DNA of 64,000 nt from Pseudoflavonifractor capillosus (lineage in GTDB: Bacteria > Bacillota > Clostridia > Oscillospirales > Oscillospiraceae). The position numbers were made by a program, and so were the translations under genes. Position 1 is the stretch's first letter. Every line of letters starts with the position of its first letter. The notes below the pieces were generated by a model. That model did no database searches and was not told the DNA's origin. It saw only the letters and a list, made by a program, of their open reading frames with translations. The stretch is taken from the NCBI RefSeq assembly GCF_016902575.1, contig NZ_JACSNZ010000001.1, positions 124,001 to 188,000 of the forward strand, read 5' to 3'. This document shows positions 56,825 through 64,000 of this stretch, in pieces.

Positions 56825-58767
56825 GAGAGGTACTGCTGGCCAAGTCCGCCGGATTTTGTTACGGGGTTCGCCGGGCGGTGGAACAGGCGGAGCAGTTGGC
56901 CCAGAGCCAACAGATCTATCTGCTGGGGGAGATCACCCACAATGACCATGTGATCTCCAAGCTGGAAGGGCTGGGTGCTGTGACGGTGCACAGCACCCAG
57001 GAAATTCCCCAAGGGGCCACGGTGCTCATCCGTGCCCACGGAGAACCGGATGCGGTGTACCACCAGCTCAGGGAGAAAAACTGCCGAGTGGTGGACGCCA
57101 CCTGCCCCAACGTCACTCACATCCACGATATTGTCCGCACCGCTTATGAACAGGGCCGTGTGCCCATCATTGTGGGCGATGCGGATCACCCGGAGATCGT
57201 GGGTATCGCCGGATGTGCGGAAAATGCTGTGGTGGCGGAGAATTGGGAAAAATTGGATAAAATCTTTCAAAACAGGCCGGAATTGTGTGGACAACCCCTG
57301 ACCTTTGTGTCTCAAACCACGGCGATTCGGGCGAATTGGGAAAATTCCGTTGAAAACGCAAAAAAAGTGTGTACAAATGCGGAATACTTTGATACAATAT
57401 GTGGTGCTACGTCTAAGCGTCAAACTGAGGCGGCTCAATTGGCCGGCAGGTGTGACAGTATGATCGTCATCGGAGACCCCAAAAGCTCCAATACCCGGCG
57501 TCTGACCCAGATTTGCCAGGAGTCCTGTGACCATGTGGTTCAGGTGGAGCAGGGAGACGATCTGTCCCCGGAGGACTTTTGCTCTGTCCGGACGCTTGGC
57601 ATCACTGCCGGTGCATCTACACCGGAGTGGATAATAAAGGAGGTCTACAACAAAATGAGCGACGAAATTATGGAGATTGAACAGTCCTTTGCTGAGATGC
57701 TGGAGGAATCGTTCAAAACTTTGAATACGGGGGATAAGGTCACTGGTACTGTCGTTGCCATCACACCCACTGAGGTGCAGGTGGAGCTGGGCATCAAGTA
57801 CCCCGGTTACATCCCCGTGTCCGAGCTGAGCGACGATCCCGACGTGAAGGTGGAGGACATCGCCAAGGTTGGCGAGGAGATCGAGACCTACGTCATGCTG
57901 GTCAGCGACCGTGACTGCATGGTGAAGCTGTCCAAGAAGCGCCTGGATGCTGCCAAGAACTGGGAGACCATCGAGAACGCTGTGGAGAGCAAGGAAGTGC
58001 TGGAAGGCACCATCACCGAGGAGAACAAGGGCGGCCTGGTGGCCAATGTCAAGGGCATCCGTGTGTTCATCCCCGCTTCTCAGTCCGGCCAGCCCCGTGG
58101 TGCTGACCTGTCCGGCATGGTGAAGACCCGCGTGCAGCTGCGCATCACCGAGGTCAACCGTGCTCGCCGCCGCGTGGTGGGCTCCATCCGTGCTGTGGCT
58201 GCTGAGGCTCGTGCTGCTGCCGCCGCTGAGATCTGGAACAACATCGAGGTGGGCAAGCACTACACCGGTACCGTCAAGAGCCTGACCTCTTATGGCGCCT
58301 TTGTGGACATCGGTGGTGTGGACGGCATGGTGCACGTCTCCGAGCTGTCCTGGTCCCGCATCAAGAACCCCGCCGAGGTCGTTTCCGTGGGCGATCAGGT
58401 AGAGGTGTATGTCATCTCCTTCGATCCCGAGAAGAAGAAGATCTCTCTGGGCATGAAGGACCGCAGCCAGGAGCCCTGGACTGTGTTCACCAGCAAGTAC
58501 GCCGTGGGCGATGTGGCCAACGTGCGCATCGTCAAGCTGATGACCTTCGGCGCCTTCGCCGAGATCGTTCCCGGTGTGGACGGCCTGATCCACATCTCTC
58601 AGATTGCCGATCACCGTGTGGAGAAGCCCGGCGACGAGCTGGCTGAGGGCCAGATGGTGGACGCTAAGATCATCGCCATCGACGAGGAGAACAAGAAGGT
58701 GTCTCTGTCCATCCGTGCTCTGCTGGAGGGCGCTGAGGAGGAGACTGAGGAGACCGAGGAGGTCTAA
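56821..58767 (+). CDS. ispH: HMB-PP reductase IspH fused to ribosomal protein S1
   Basis: 648 residues. Residues 1-280 are IspH with the three cluster Cys (SAGFCYGVRRAVEQA, DATCPNVTHIH, CGATSKRQTEAAQLA) and ITAGASTPEWIIKEV. Residues 290-640 hold four S1 domains (TVVAITPTEVQVELGIKYPGYIP; GLVANVKGIRVFIPASQSG; GTVKSLTSYGAFVDIGGVDGMVHVSELSW; RIVKLMTFGAFAEIVPGVDGLIHISQI). The fusion is known in clostridia. An internal AAAGGAGG and ATG at 57655 could also allow a separate S1 product. Confidence 0.95.
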   Translation: MREVLLAKSAGFCYGVRRAVEQAEQLAQSQQIYLLGEITHNDHVISKLEGLGAVTVHSTQEIPQGATVLIRAHGEPDAVYHQLREKNCRVVDATCPNVTHIHDIVRTAYEQGRVPIIVGDADHPEIVGIAGCAENAVVAENWEKLDKIFQNRPELCGQPLTFVSQTTAIRANWENSVENAKKVCTNAEYFDTICGATSKRQTEAAQLAGRCDSMIVIGDPKSSNTRRLTQICQESCDHVVQVEQGDDLSPEDFCSVRTLGITAGASTPEWIIKEVYNKMSDEIMEIEQSFAEMLEESFKTLNTGDKVTGTVVAITPTEVQVELGIKYPGYIPVSELSDDPDVKVEDIAKVGEEIETYVMLVSDRDCMVKLSKKRLDAAKNWETIENAVESKEVLEGTITEENKGGLVANVKGIRVFIPASQSGQPRGADLSGMVKTRVQLRITEVNRARRRVVGSIRAVAAEARAAAAAEIWNNIEVGKHYTGTVKSLTSYGAFVDIGGVDGMVHVSELSWSRIKNPAEVVSVGDQVEVYVISFDPEKKKISLGMKDRSQEPWTVFTSKYAVGDVANVRIVKLMTFGAFAEIVPGVDGLIHISQIADHRVEKPGDELAEGQMVDAKIIAIDEENKKVSLSIRALLEGAEEETEETEEV

Positions 58768-58785
58768 TCTCCCCATCATAATCCA

Positions 58786-58815
58786 AAAATCCCCCGGCTT
58801 CGGCCGGGGGATTTT
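58786..58815 (+). terminator. Terminator after ispH-rpsA
   Basis: AAAATCCCCCGGC-TTCG-GCCGGGGGATTTT, with a TTCG tetraloop. Confidence 0.92.
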
Positions 58816-58838
58816 CTGTTCAAAAGGAGTGACGTCGT

Positions 58839-59987
58839 ATGCCGGACGTGGTGTTGACCCGATGCCAGGACTATTCCACCCAGGAGGTGGAGCGAGCACT
58901 GAGGGAGGTGCTGGAACCTCTGGGTGGGCTGGACTGGGTGAAACCGGGAATGAAGATCGCCATCAAGGCCAATCTGGTGACCTTTCTCAAGCCGGAACGG
59001 GCGGCCACGACCCACCCGTCCTTGCTGTGCGCCCTGGTGAAGGAGCTGGCAGAGCGGGGGGCAGACGTGGTGGTGGGGGACAGCCCTGGGGGGCTGTACA
59101 ATGCCGCATTTGTGGGACGTGTGTACCAGGCCACCGGCATGAATCAGGTGGAGCAGGCGGGGGCACGGCTGAACTGGGATTTCAGACACACCCCGGCGGA
59201 CTACCCCCAGGGAAAGGTGTGCCGCCAATTCACCTATACCTCCTATCTGGGCCAGGCGGATGCCATCATCAATTTCTGTAAGCTGAAGACCCACGGAATG
59301 ATGGCCATGACCTGCGGGGCCAAAAATATGTTTGGAGCCATTCCTGGGGCCATGAAGCCGGAGTACCACTTCCGATACCCCGATCCCCGGGACTTTGCCC
59401 GGATGATTGTGGATCTGGACGAGTTCTTCAAGCCTCGGCTCACCATTGTGGACGGGGTGACCTGCATGGAAGGCAACGGCCCCACCAGCGGTACACCTCG
59501 CCATGTGGGACTGCTGGCAGCTTCGGAGAGCTCTCACAAGGTGGATCTGGTGTGCGCGAAGTTGCTGGGCCTGCGCCGTGAGGAGGTGCCCACCCTGGAG
59601 GCGGCGCTGGAGCGGGGCCTTATTCCCCGAGCTGTGGAGGAATTGACGGTGCAGGGCAACGTGGAGGATTTCGTAGTTCCTGATTTTCAACGCATTGAGA
59701 CGGGAAACGGACATCTCTTTGAGGGAGACGGGAAAAAGTTGTCCAGTCGCCTGCGTGGGGCGGTCATGGCCAAGATTTTCAGCCAGAGACCCAAGGTCGT
59801 GCATAAGCTGTGCGTAGGGTGCGGGGTGTGCCGGGACATCTGCCCGGCCAAGACCATTCGCATTGAGAAGGGGAAGGCAGTCATTGATCGAAAAAACTGT
59901 ATTCGCTGCTTTTGCTGCCAGGAGTTCTGCCCCAAAAGTGCCATGGTGGTGCACCGCACCTGGGTGGCCAGAATGCTTGAGAAATAA
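58839..59987 (+). CDS. DUF362 protein with two 4Fe-4S clusters
   Basis: 382 residues. An N-terminal DUF362 domain (VKPGMKIAIKANLV, THPSLLCALVKELAERGADVVVGDSPGG, IINFCKLKTHGMMAMTCGAKNMFG) and a C-terminal ferredoxin module with CVGCGVCRDICPAKTI and CIRCFCCQEFCPKSAMV. Likely an electron-transfer or cofactor-related protein; the substrate is unknown. Confidence 0.88.
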   Translation: MPDVVLTRCQDYSTQEVERALREVLEPLGGLDWVKPGMKIAIKANLVTFLKPERAATTHPSLLCALVKELAERGADVVVGDSPGGLYNAAFVGRVYQATGMNQVEQAGARLNWDFRHTPADYPQGKVCRQFTYTSYLGQADAIINFCKLKTHGMMAMTCGAKNMFGAIPGAMKPEYHFRYPDPRDFARMIVDLDEFFKPRLTIVDGVTCMEGNGPTSGTPRHVGLLAASESSHKVDLVCAKLLGLRREEVPTLEAALERGLIPRAVEELTVQGNVEDFVVPDFQRIETGNGHLFEGDGKKLSSRLRGAVMAKIFSQRPKVVHKLCVGCGVCRDICPAKTIRIEKGKAVIDRKNCIRCFCCQEFCPKSAMVVHRTWVARMLEK

Positions 59988-59990
59988 AAA

Positions 59991-60033
59991 GGATGTGTGG
60001 CAGAAATATATGTTTCTGCCACACATCCTTTTA
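59991..60033. terminator. Bidirectional terminator between convergent genes
   Basis: GGATGTGTGGCAGAAA-TATATG-TTTCTGCCACACATCC, 16-bp perfect stem with A-rich left and T-rich right flanks. Serves the DUF362 gene and, on the minus strand, the ABC transporter gene. Confidence 0.9.
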
Positions 60034-61749
60034 TGATGCCGGCTGAGACAGGGTGAAGAGAGAGTAGAAATAGCCCTTTGCATCCATCAGTTGGGCAAAG
60101 CTGCCCTGCTCCTGGATACGTCCATCTCGCAGGACAAGAATTTCGTCGTATTGTGCCATGAGATTGGTTTCCAGGCGATGGGTGACCACAATGCGGGTGG
60201 TGTCTTCCAGATTGAGAATGGACTGGGTGACGGCAGCAGCTGTGGCGTTGTCCAAAGCGGCGGTGGCCTCATCCAGCAGCAGCACTGGCGTTTTACGCAG
60301 CAAACACCGGGCAATGGAGATGCGCTGGCCTTCACCGCCGGATAGGTTCACCCCGTTTTCACCGCACAGGTAATCTTCACCCCGCTGCTCCACCAGCTGG
60401 GACAGCCCAGACCGCTCCACGGCTCCTGCAATCTCCTCCTGGGGAAAGGAGCGGAACATGGTCAGGTTGTTGCGGATGGTGTCGTCGAAGAGAAATACAT
60501 CCTGGCCCATCAGGCTCATCAGGTCGTAGAGACTGTGGGCATCTACCTCCCGCAGCTCGGTGCCGTCAATGGCAATGGAGCCAGTGTATGCCCCGCTGGC
60601 CCCCATGAGCAGGTGGAGAAGGGTGGACTTGCCGGAGCCGGAGCCTCCCACAATGGCGTAGGCTTTTCCGGCCTGGAAGGACATGCTCACATCGTCCAGC
60701 ACCGGCTTATCAGGCTCGTAGCCAAAGGACACGTGGTTGAGGGTAATGGCCTGGCTCAAGGTGGCTGGAATGGACACACCGTCCTCTTGCTGGTTTTGCT
60801 CTGTCAGCTCCGTCAGCTTGTCCATGAGGGCCAGAGCGGCCTTGCGGCTGGCCCAGTACTGGGGCACTGTCTGGATGGGCTGGAGGAGCAGACCGCACAG
60901 GTTGACCATAATCAAGACGGTACCGGCGGTGATTTCCCCGGAAATAGCCAGGTAGGCACCAAAGAGGAAGATGCCGAACTGGACGAGAAAGCCCAGACTG
61001 GTGGCCGAGGCAGTGATGAGGCAGGAGAACCATCTCCGCCCCTCCTTGGTGTGTTCCACCTGGTGATTGGCCTGCTCAAACCGGGAGAGCACCTGCTGCT
61101 CTGCTTTGAAGCTCTTAATGACAGAAAAGCCCCCCAGCAGGTCTTTGAGCATGGACACATAGCCCTCGTTTTCCTGGCTGACCTTCTTTTCCCGGGCTGC
61201 CAGCTTGTTCCCGGTGGCCAGAGTGACAGCGATGGGGAGAAAACTCAGAAGGATGGCAGCCAGAGCCAGTTTCCAGCTGTACCATAGCATCATGCCCAAG
61301 GAGCCGAAGAAGAGAAGCACCTCGGAGACCAGAAAAAAGGATTGGTTGAGGTAGTTTTCCTCGATGGAATTGGTATCGTTGGTGAGGGCGGAGAGGTATC
61401 TCCCGGTGTTTTCCTGGGAAAAGGCCCGGATGCTCTTTTGGGACAGCTGAGAAAAGGCTAAATCCTTGTACTGGGCCAGCCCCCGGTGGATGAAGCGGCT
61501 CTTGGCCCGGCACATGGCCAGCTGGGAGAGAAAAATGACCACAGACAGCCCCAGGCAGAACAGGGTGGTGTGGGCCAGCTGTGTCAAATTCCCAGTGGTC
61601 ATAATATCCAGAATGTGACCCAGCAGATAAGAGACGATGAGGTTCCAAATGGTGCCTGTGCAGATCAGGGTCAGAGCCACCCCGAAACAGAGACGATTGC
61701 CCCGGAAGATGGCCTGGGTATAGAGAGTGTGGTTGGAATGGTGTTTCAT
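60031..61749 (-). CDS. ABC exporter, fused permease-ATPase
   Basis: 572 residues from ATG 61749 (AAAGGAGG site); it overlaps the regulator stop by 4 bp. N-terminal six-helix exporter domain, then the ATPase: Walker A VGGSGSGKSTLLHLL, signature LSGGEGQRISIARCLLRKTPVLLLDEATAALD, and switch VTHRLETNL. MsbA/LmrA-type half transporter that would work as a dimer. The substrate is unknown; coupling to an XRE regulator suggests induced efflux of a toxic compound or peptide. Confidence 0.93.
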   Translation of the reverse strand: MKHHSNHTLYTQAIFRGNRLCFGVALTLICTGTIWNLIVSYLLGHILDIMTTGNLTQLAHTTLFCLGLSVVIFLSQLAMCRAKSRFIHRGLAQYKDLAFSQLSQKSIRAFSQENTGRYLSALTNDTNSIEENYLNQSFFLVSEVLLFFGSLGMMLWYSWKLALAAILLSFLPIAVTLATGNKLAAREKKVSQENEGYVSMLKDLLGGFSVIKSFKAEQQVLSRFEQANHQVEHTKEGRRWFSCLITASATSLGFLVQFGIFLFGAYLAISGEITAGTVLIMVNLCGLLLQPIQTVPQYWASRKAALALMDKLTELTEQNQQEDGVSIPATLSQAITLNHVSFGYEPDKPVLDDVSMSFQAGKAYAIVGGSGSGKSTLLHLLMGASGAYTGSIAIDGTELREVDAHSLYDLMSLMGQDVFLFDDTIRNNLTMFRSFPQEEIAGAVERSGLSQLVEQRGEDYLCGENGVNLSGGEGQRISIARCLLRKTPVLLLDEATAALDNATAAAVTQSILNLEDTTRIVVTHRLETNLMAQYDEILVLRDGRIQEQGSFAQLMDAKGYFYSLFTLSQPAS

Positions 61750-62645
61750 GGTGCATCCTCCTTTCCCTCTGTGGGCGGGGTAAGGATGGGGCGTTTGCGG
61801 ATATCGCAGGAGAATACATATGCGTCGTGCCGCTGCATCAGCCACCGTGCAAAGTATAGAAAGGGAACAAAGGCATAGTTATCGTGGAGGGTATAGACCT
61901 GGGTGGGGCCGTTCTCCAGTTCTAAATTGTGCTTTTTCAGCAATTCACACTCTTCCATTTGAGAAAGCGCTTCCAGCACATCCTCCAAGGGAAGGTGGGT
62001 TTGCTTGGCAATGGCGGAGGGGTGATAGAAGTTTTTCTCCCGCCTGTGGAGATACAGGAGGATTTCCAAAGCGCCGGGGAGAGCCAGGGCGGTGAACAGC
62101 TTCCGACACTCCTCCGGAGAGGGAAGATTGTTCTGGTACCCTCCTGATGGCTCCGGCATCAACAGGTAGAGAGGGAAATCCTTGGCCAGTACCCCCAAAA
62201 GCAGGCCCTCCTCTGCATGGACATAGGCTCGCAGCCAGGTGCGGGAGGGAATCGTAGGGATAGCGCTGTCCATATAGCAGGTGGTCCCTAGGGTCATAGC
62301 GGGGAGAATGCCTGCGCTCATCAGGTCGCTGCCCAAACAGGTGGAAGTGGCAGCCAACAATTCAAATAAGGCGGAAAACCGTTCCTTCGACGGGATAGAC
62401 AGTAACCATCGCTGAAACTGGGTGGTCATATCGGCGTTGGATGGCTCTGCCCGCCCAAACAGGGCGTCGATGCTCACCCCCAGTCGGTCAGCTAGAAGCG
62501 GCAGCAGCTCCACATCCGGGGCGCCGCCCTTCTCCCACTTGCTCACCGCCTGGGCGGACACGCCCACCAGCTGGCCCAGCTGTTCCTGGGTCAGCCCCCG
62601 CTCTTTGCGTAGGCGGGTGATGGTGACACTCAAAAGCTGGTTCAT
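61746..62645 (-). CDS. XRE-family regulator with a large C-terminal domain
   Basis: 299 residues from ATG 62645 (GGAG 8 bp upstream). Helix-turn-helix at residues 5-60 (LRKERGLTQEQLGQLVGVSAQAVSKWEKGGAPDVELLPLLADRLGVSIDALFG), followed by about 230 helical residues that may hold a winged-helix-like segment near 190-245 (FYHPSAIAKQTHLPLEDVLEALSQMEECELLKK). Probably senses a ligand and controls the co-transcribed ABC exporter. Confidence 0.88.
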   Translation of the reverse strand: MNQLLSVTITRLRKERGLTQEQLGQLVGVSAQAVSKWEKGGAPDVELLPLLADRLGVSIDALFGRAEPSNADMTTQFQRWLLSIPSKERFSALFELLAATSTCLGSDLMSAGILPAMTLGTTCYMDSAIPTIPSRTWLRAYVHAEEGLLLGVLAKDFPLYLLMPEPSGGYQNNLPSPEECRKLFTALALPGALEILLYLHRREKNFYHPSAIAKQTHLPLEDVLEALSQMEECELLKKHNLELENGPTQVYTLHDNYAFVPFLYFARWLMQRHDAYVFSCDIRKRPILTPPTEGKEDAP

Positions 62646-62674
62646 AGAAATCACTCCATTCACTCTATGGTTGC

Positions 62675-62703
62675 ATTATATGGAAAGCATCGGTTGAGTG
62701 CAA
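62675..62703 (-). promoter_or_regulatory. Promoter of the regulator-exporter operon
   Basis: Minus strand TTGCAC (62703-62698), 17-bp spacer, TATAAT (62680-62675). Confidence 0.75.
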
Positions 62704-62758
62704 TGGAGAAATTCTTGAGTAGATTCAACTGATGGTTAAATGATGGGCGAAAAGCCTC

Positions 62759-62787
62759 TTGCAATGGCACACAGGGAAGGGTATGAT
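62759..62787 (+). promoter_or_regulatory. Promoter of deoC
   Basis: TTGCAA (62759-62764), 17-bp spacer, TATGAT (62782-62787), about 35 bp before the start codon. Confidence 0.7.
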
Positions 62788-62821
62788 GGGGGAGAGCACA
62801 GAACACGGGGAGGTGATAACA

Positions 62822-63502
62822 TTGGATCAGGAGCGCATTTTGGCCTCGGTGGATCACACCCTACTGCGCACCACAGCCACTTGGACGGAGATTCGAAAGA
62901 TCTGCGACGATGGGATGGCCTTTGGCTGCGCCTCGGTGTGCATTCCACCCAGCTATGTCAGGCAGGCGGCGGAGTATCTGGGCGGACGGCTGCCGGTGTG
63001 TACCGTCATCGGCTTTCCAAACGGCTATTCCACCACGGCGGTGAAGGTGTTTGAGACCCGGGATGCCATTGCCAATGGAGCGGACGAGATCGACGTGGTG
63101 GTGAATTTGGGCTGGGTGAAGGATGGCCTGTGGGATCAGGTGCTCTCCGAGCTGCGGGCGGTGAAGGAGGCCTGCCAAGGGCATATCTTAAAGGTGATCG
63201 TGGAGACCTGCCAACTGACCCAGGAGGAGAAGGTGCAGCTGTGCCAGCTGGTGACAGACAGCGGGGCGGACTTCATCAAGACCTCCACCGGATTTGCAGG
63301 GGGAGGCGCTACCCGGGAAGATGTGGCCCTGCTTCGCTCCTGCGTGGGGAAAGAGGTGCAGGTGAAAGCTGCGGGGGGCATTTCCACCCTGGAGGATGGG
63401 GCGGATTTCCTGGCCCTGGGGGCCAGCCGTCTGGGCACCTCTGGCATTGTGGCATTGTGTAAGAAACAGGGCGTGTCGAATCACGTCGAAAAATCAGAAT
63501 GA
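62822..63502 (+). CDS. deoC: Deoxyribose-phosphate aldolase
   Basis: 226 residues from TTG 62822, chosen for GGGGAGG 8 bp upstream; the longer frame starts inside the promoter. Motifs: [40 protein letters not shown], and the Schiff-base Lys in [19 protein letters not shown]. Cleaves 2-deoxyribose 5-phosphate to acetaldehyde and glyceraldehyde 3-phosphate in nucleoside breakdown. Confidence 0.95.
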   Translation: MDQERILASVDHTLLRTTATWTEIRKICDDGMAFGCASVCIPPSYVRQAAEYLGGRLPVCTVIGFPNGYSTTAVKVFETRDAIANGADEIDVVVNLGWVKDGLWDQVLSELRAVKEACQGHILKVIVETCQLTQEEKVQLCQLVTDSGADFIKTSTGFAGGGATREDVALLRSCVGKEVQVKAAGGISTLEDGADFLALGASRLGTSGIVALCKKQGVSNHVEKSE

Positions 63503-63574
63503 AATTTCTTTTGTTTTTCCGGAAGATATAGTAAAATGATGGAGAAGAAACAAGAAATGGAAGGTGGGATAAGA

Positions 63575-63925
63575 TTGAATCAGCAGCGTGCGATTCGAGA
63601 TGTCCTGCGCTCCATGGGACTGTTGGGAGACTCTCTGTCCATGCGGCAGCTGGTATGTGCGGTGGAATTGGCCCACCGTAATCCAGAGCTGCTGCTGCGG
63701 GTGACTAAGGGGCTGTATCCGGCTGTGGCAGCCCACTTTGACCAGGCTACCCCGTCCACGGTGGAACGGAACCTGAGGCTCATTCGGGATCATCAGTGGA
63801 ACAAGGGTGACCAGGAGCGGCTCAGAGAGATGGCGGGATTCCCCATCCGCGTCAAACCAACAACCGGAGAGTTTGTGGATCTCATCTGCTACTATATGGA
63901 GTTCAAAGGAGCTTTCGATGACTGA
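63575..63925 (+). CDS. Spo0A C-terminal-domain-like DNA-binding protein
   Basis: 116 residues from TTG 63575 (AAGGTGG upstream); an ATG at 63536 would add 13 residues but lacks a good site. The protein is one Spo0A_C-type domain: RSMGLLGDSLSMRQLVCAVELAHRNPELLLRVTKGLYPAVAAHFDQATPSTVERNLRLIRDHQWNKGD, ending in PTTGEFVDLICYY. It has no receiver domain. In Spo0A this domain binds 0A boxes; a free-standing paralogue might modulate sporulation or growth-phase genes. Confidence 0.82.
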   Translation: MNQQRAIRDVLRSMGLLGDSLSMRQLVCAVELAHRNPELLLRVTKGLYPAVAAHFDQATPSTVERNLRLIRDHQWNKGDQERLREMAGFPIRVKPTTGEFVDLICYYMEFKGAFDD

Positions 63926-63940
63926 AAACCAAACTTGGAG

Positions 63941-64000
63941 ATGAATCTGTATATGAAAGAGCGTTATCGTGTATTGCAGGGAGACGGAGCAAACTGGGAC
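63941..64000 (+). CDS. Start of a gene cut by the window edge
   Basis: ATG 63941 (or ATG 63953) opens a frame reading MNLYMKERYRVLQGDGANWD to the edge. A GGAG lies directly upstream. Too short to identify. Confidence 0.4.
   Translation, partial: MNLYMKERYRVLQGDGANWD

Noticed and set aside
56800-58899. 699-codon minus-strand ORF opposite ispH-rpsA
   Set aside because: Antisense to a conserved fusion gene; no start signals or domains.

Overview
The window is a high-GC clostridial chromosome segment, most likely from the Oscillospiraceae (Flavonifractor / Lawsonibacter / Intestinimonas type). The evidence is a housekeeping gene order typical of that group on the right half, a fused IspH-S1 protein, spore-former genes (ytfJ, a Spo0A-like DNA-binding protein, a dacF-type carboxypeptidase) and strong GGAGG ribosome binding sites with frequent GTG/TTG starts. 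No rRNA, tRNA or CRISPR array was seen.

Region 1 (1-21,076) is the right part of an integrative conjugative element (ICE), nearly all on the minus strand. From right to left it carries a winged-helix regulator or replication-type protein, a sigma/ArpU-like regulator, a type IV secretion module (VirB2-like and VirB6-like membrane proteins, a secreted Gly-rich protein, a C39-like peptidase, a PrgI-VirB4 fusion ATPase, two ICE proteins of unknown role, a winged-helix protein, a VirD4 coupling ATPase and an S1-domain protein), then a RloA-RloB ATPase/TOPRIM defence pair, then a small Tad-pilus-like operon (two TadE-like proteins, a membrane-anchored acidic protein, a large secreted protein and the start of a prepilin peptidase). 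The two conjugation-related operons start from near-identical promoters: two TTGGCRC repeats 22 bp apart, the same distance to -35 and -10, and an intrinsic terminator just downstream. Several genes have damaged or non-standard starts (ATA for the coupling protein, an apparent -1 shift in its neighbour).

Region 2 (21,053-34,212) is a second element of about 13.1 kb without an integrase. It lies between two copies of a 24-bp sequence that encodes the same peptide, FPTMKPLD. The right copy is inside the 5' end of a tRNA-binding-domain gene; the left copy ends a 39-codon ORF at the ICE border. Short direct repeats with 10-11 bp spacing lie next to both copies. I read this as tandem accretion of two elements in one attachment site. 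The cargo is a decaying set of surface and lipoprotein genes: an XRE regulator, a membrane LuxR regulator, three lipoproteins (one a glycoside hydrolase family 3 protein with its middle deleted), a family of three small paralogues (third copy broken), fragments of other genes, an MscS channel, an LPXTG-type surface protein and a receiver-less winged-helix regulator.

Region 3 (34,153-64,000) is core chromosome: tRNA-binding protein, sbcDC, ktrBA, an SpoU methylase, dprA, topA, trmFO, plsX-acpP-rnc, scpAB, a DUF2953-like gene, ytfJ, dacF, rluB, an RpiR regulator, an HI0933-type flavoprotein, cmk, plsC, ispH-rpsA, a DUF362 ferredoxin-like protein, a convergent regulator/ABC exporter pair, deoC, a Spo0A C-domain protein, and a gene cut by the window edge. 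These genes mostly run in tight plus-strand operons with clear sigma-A-type promoters and terminators.
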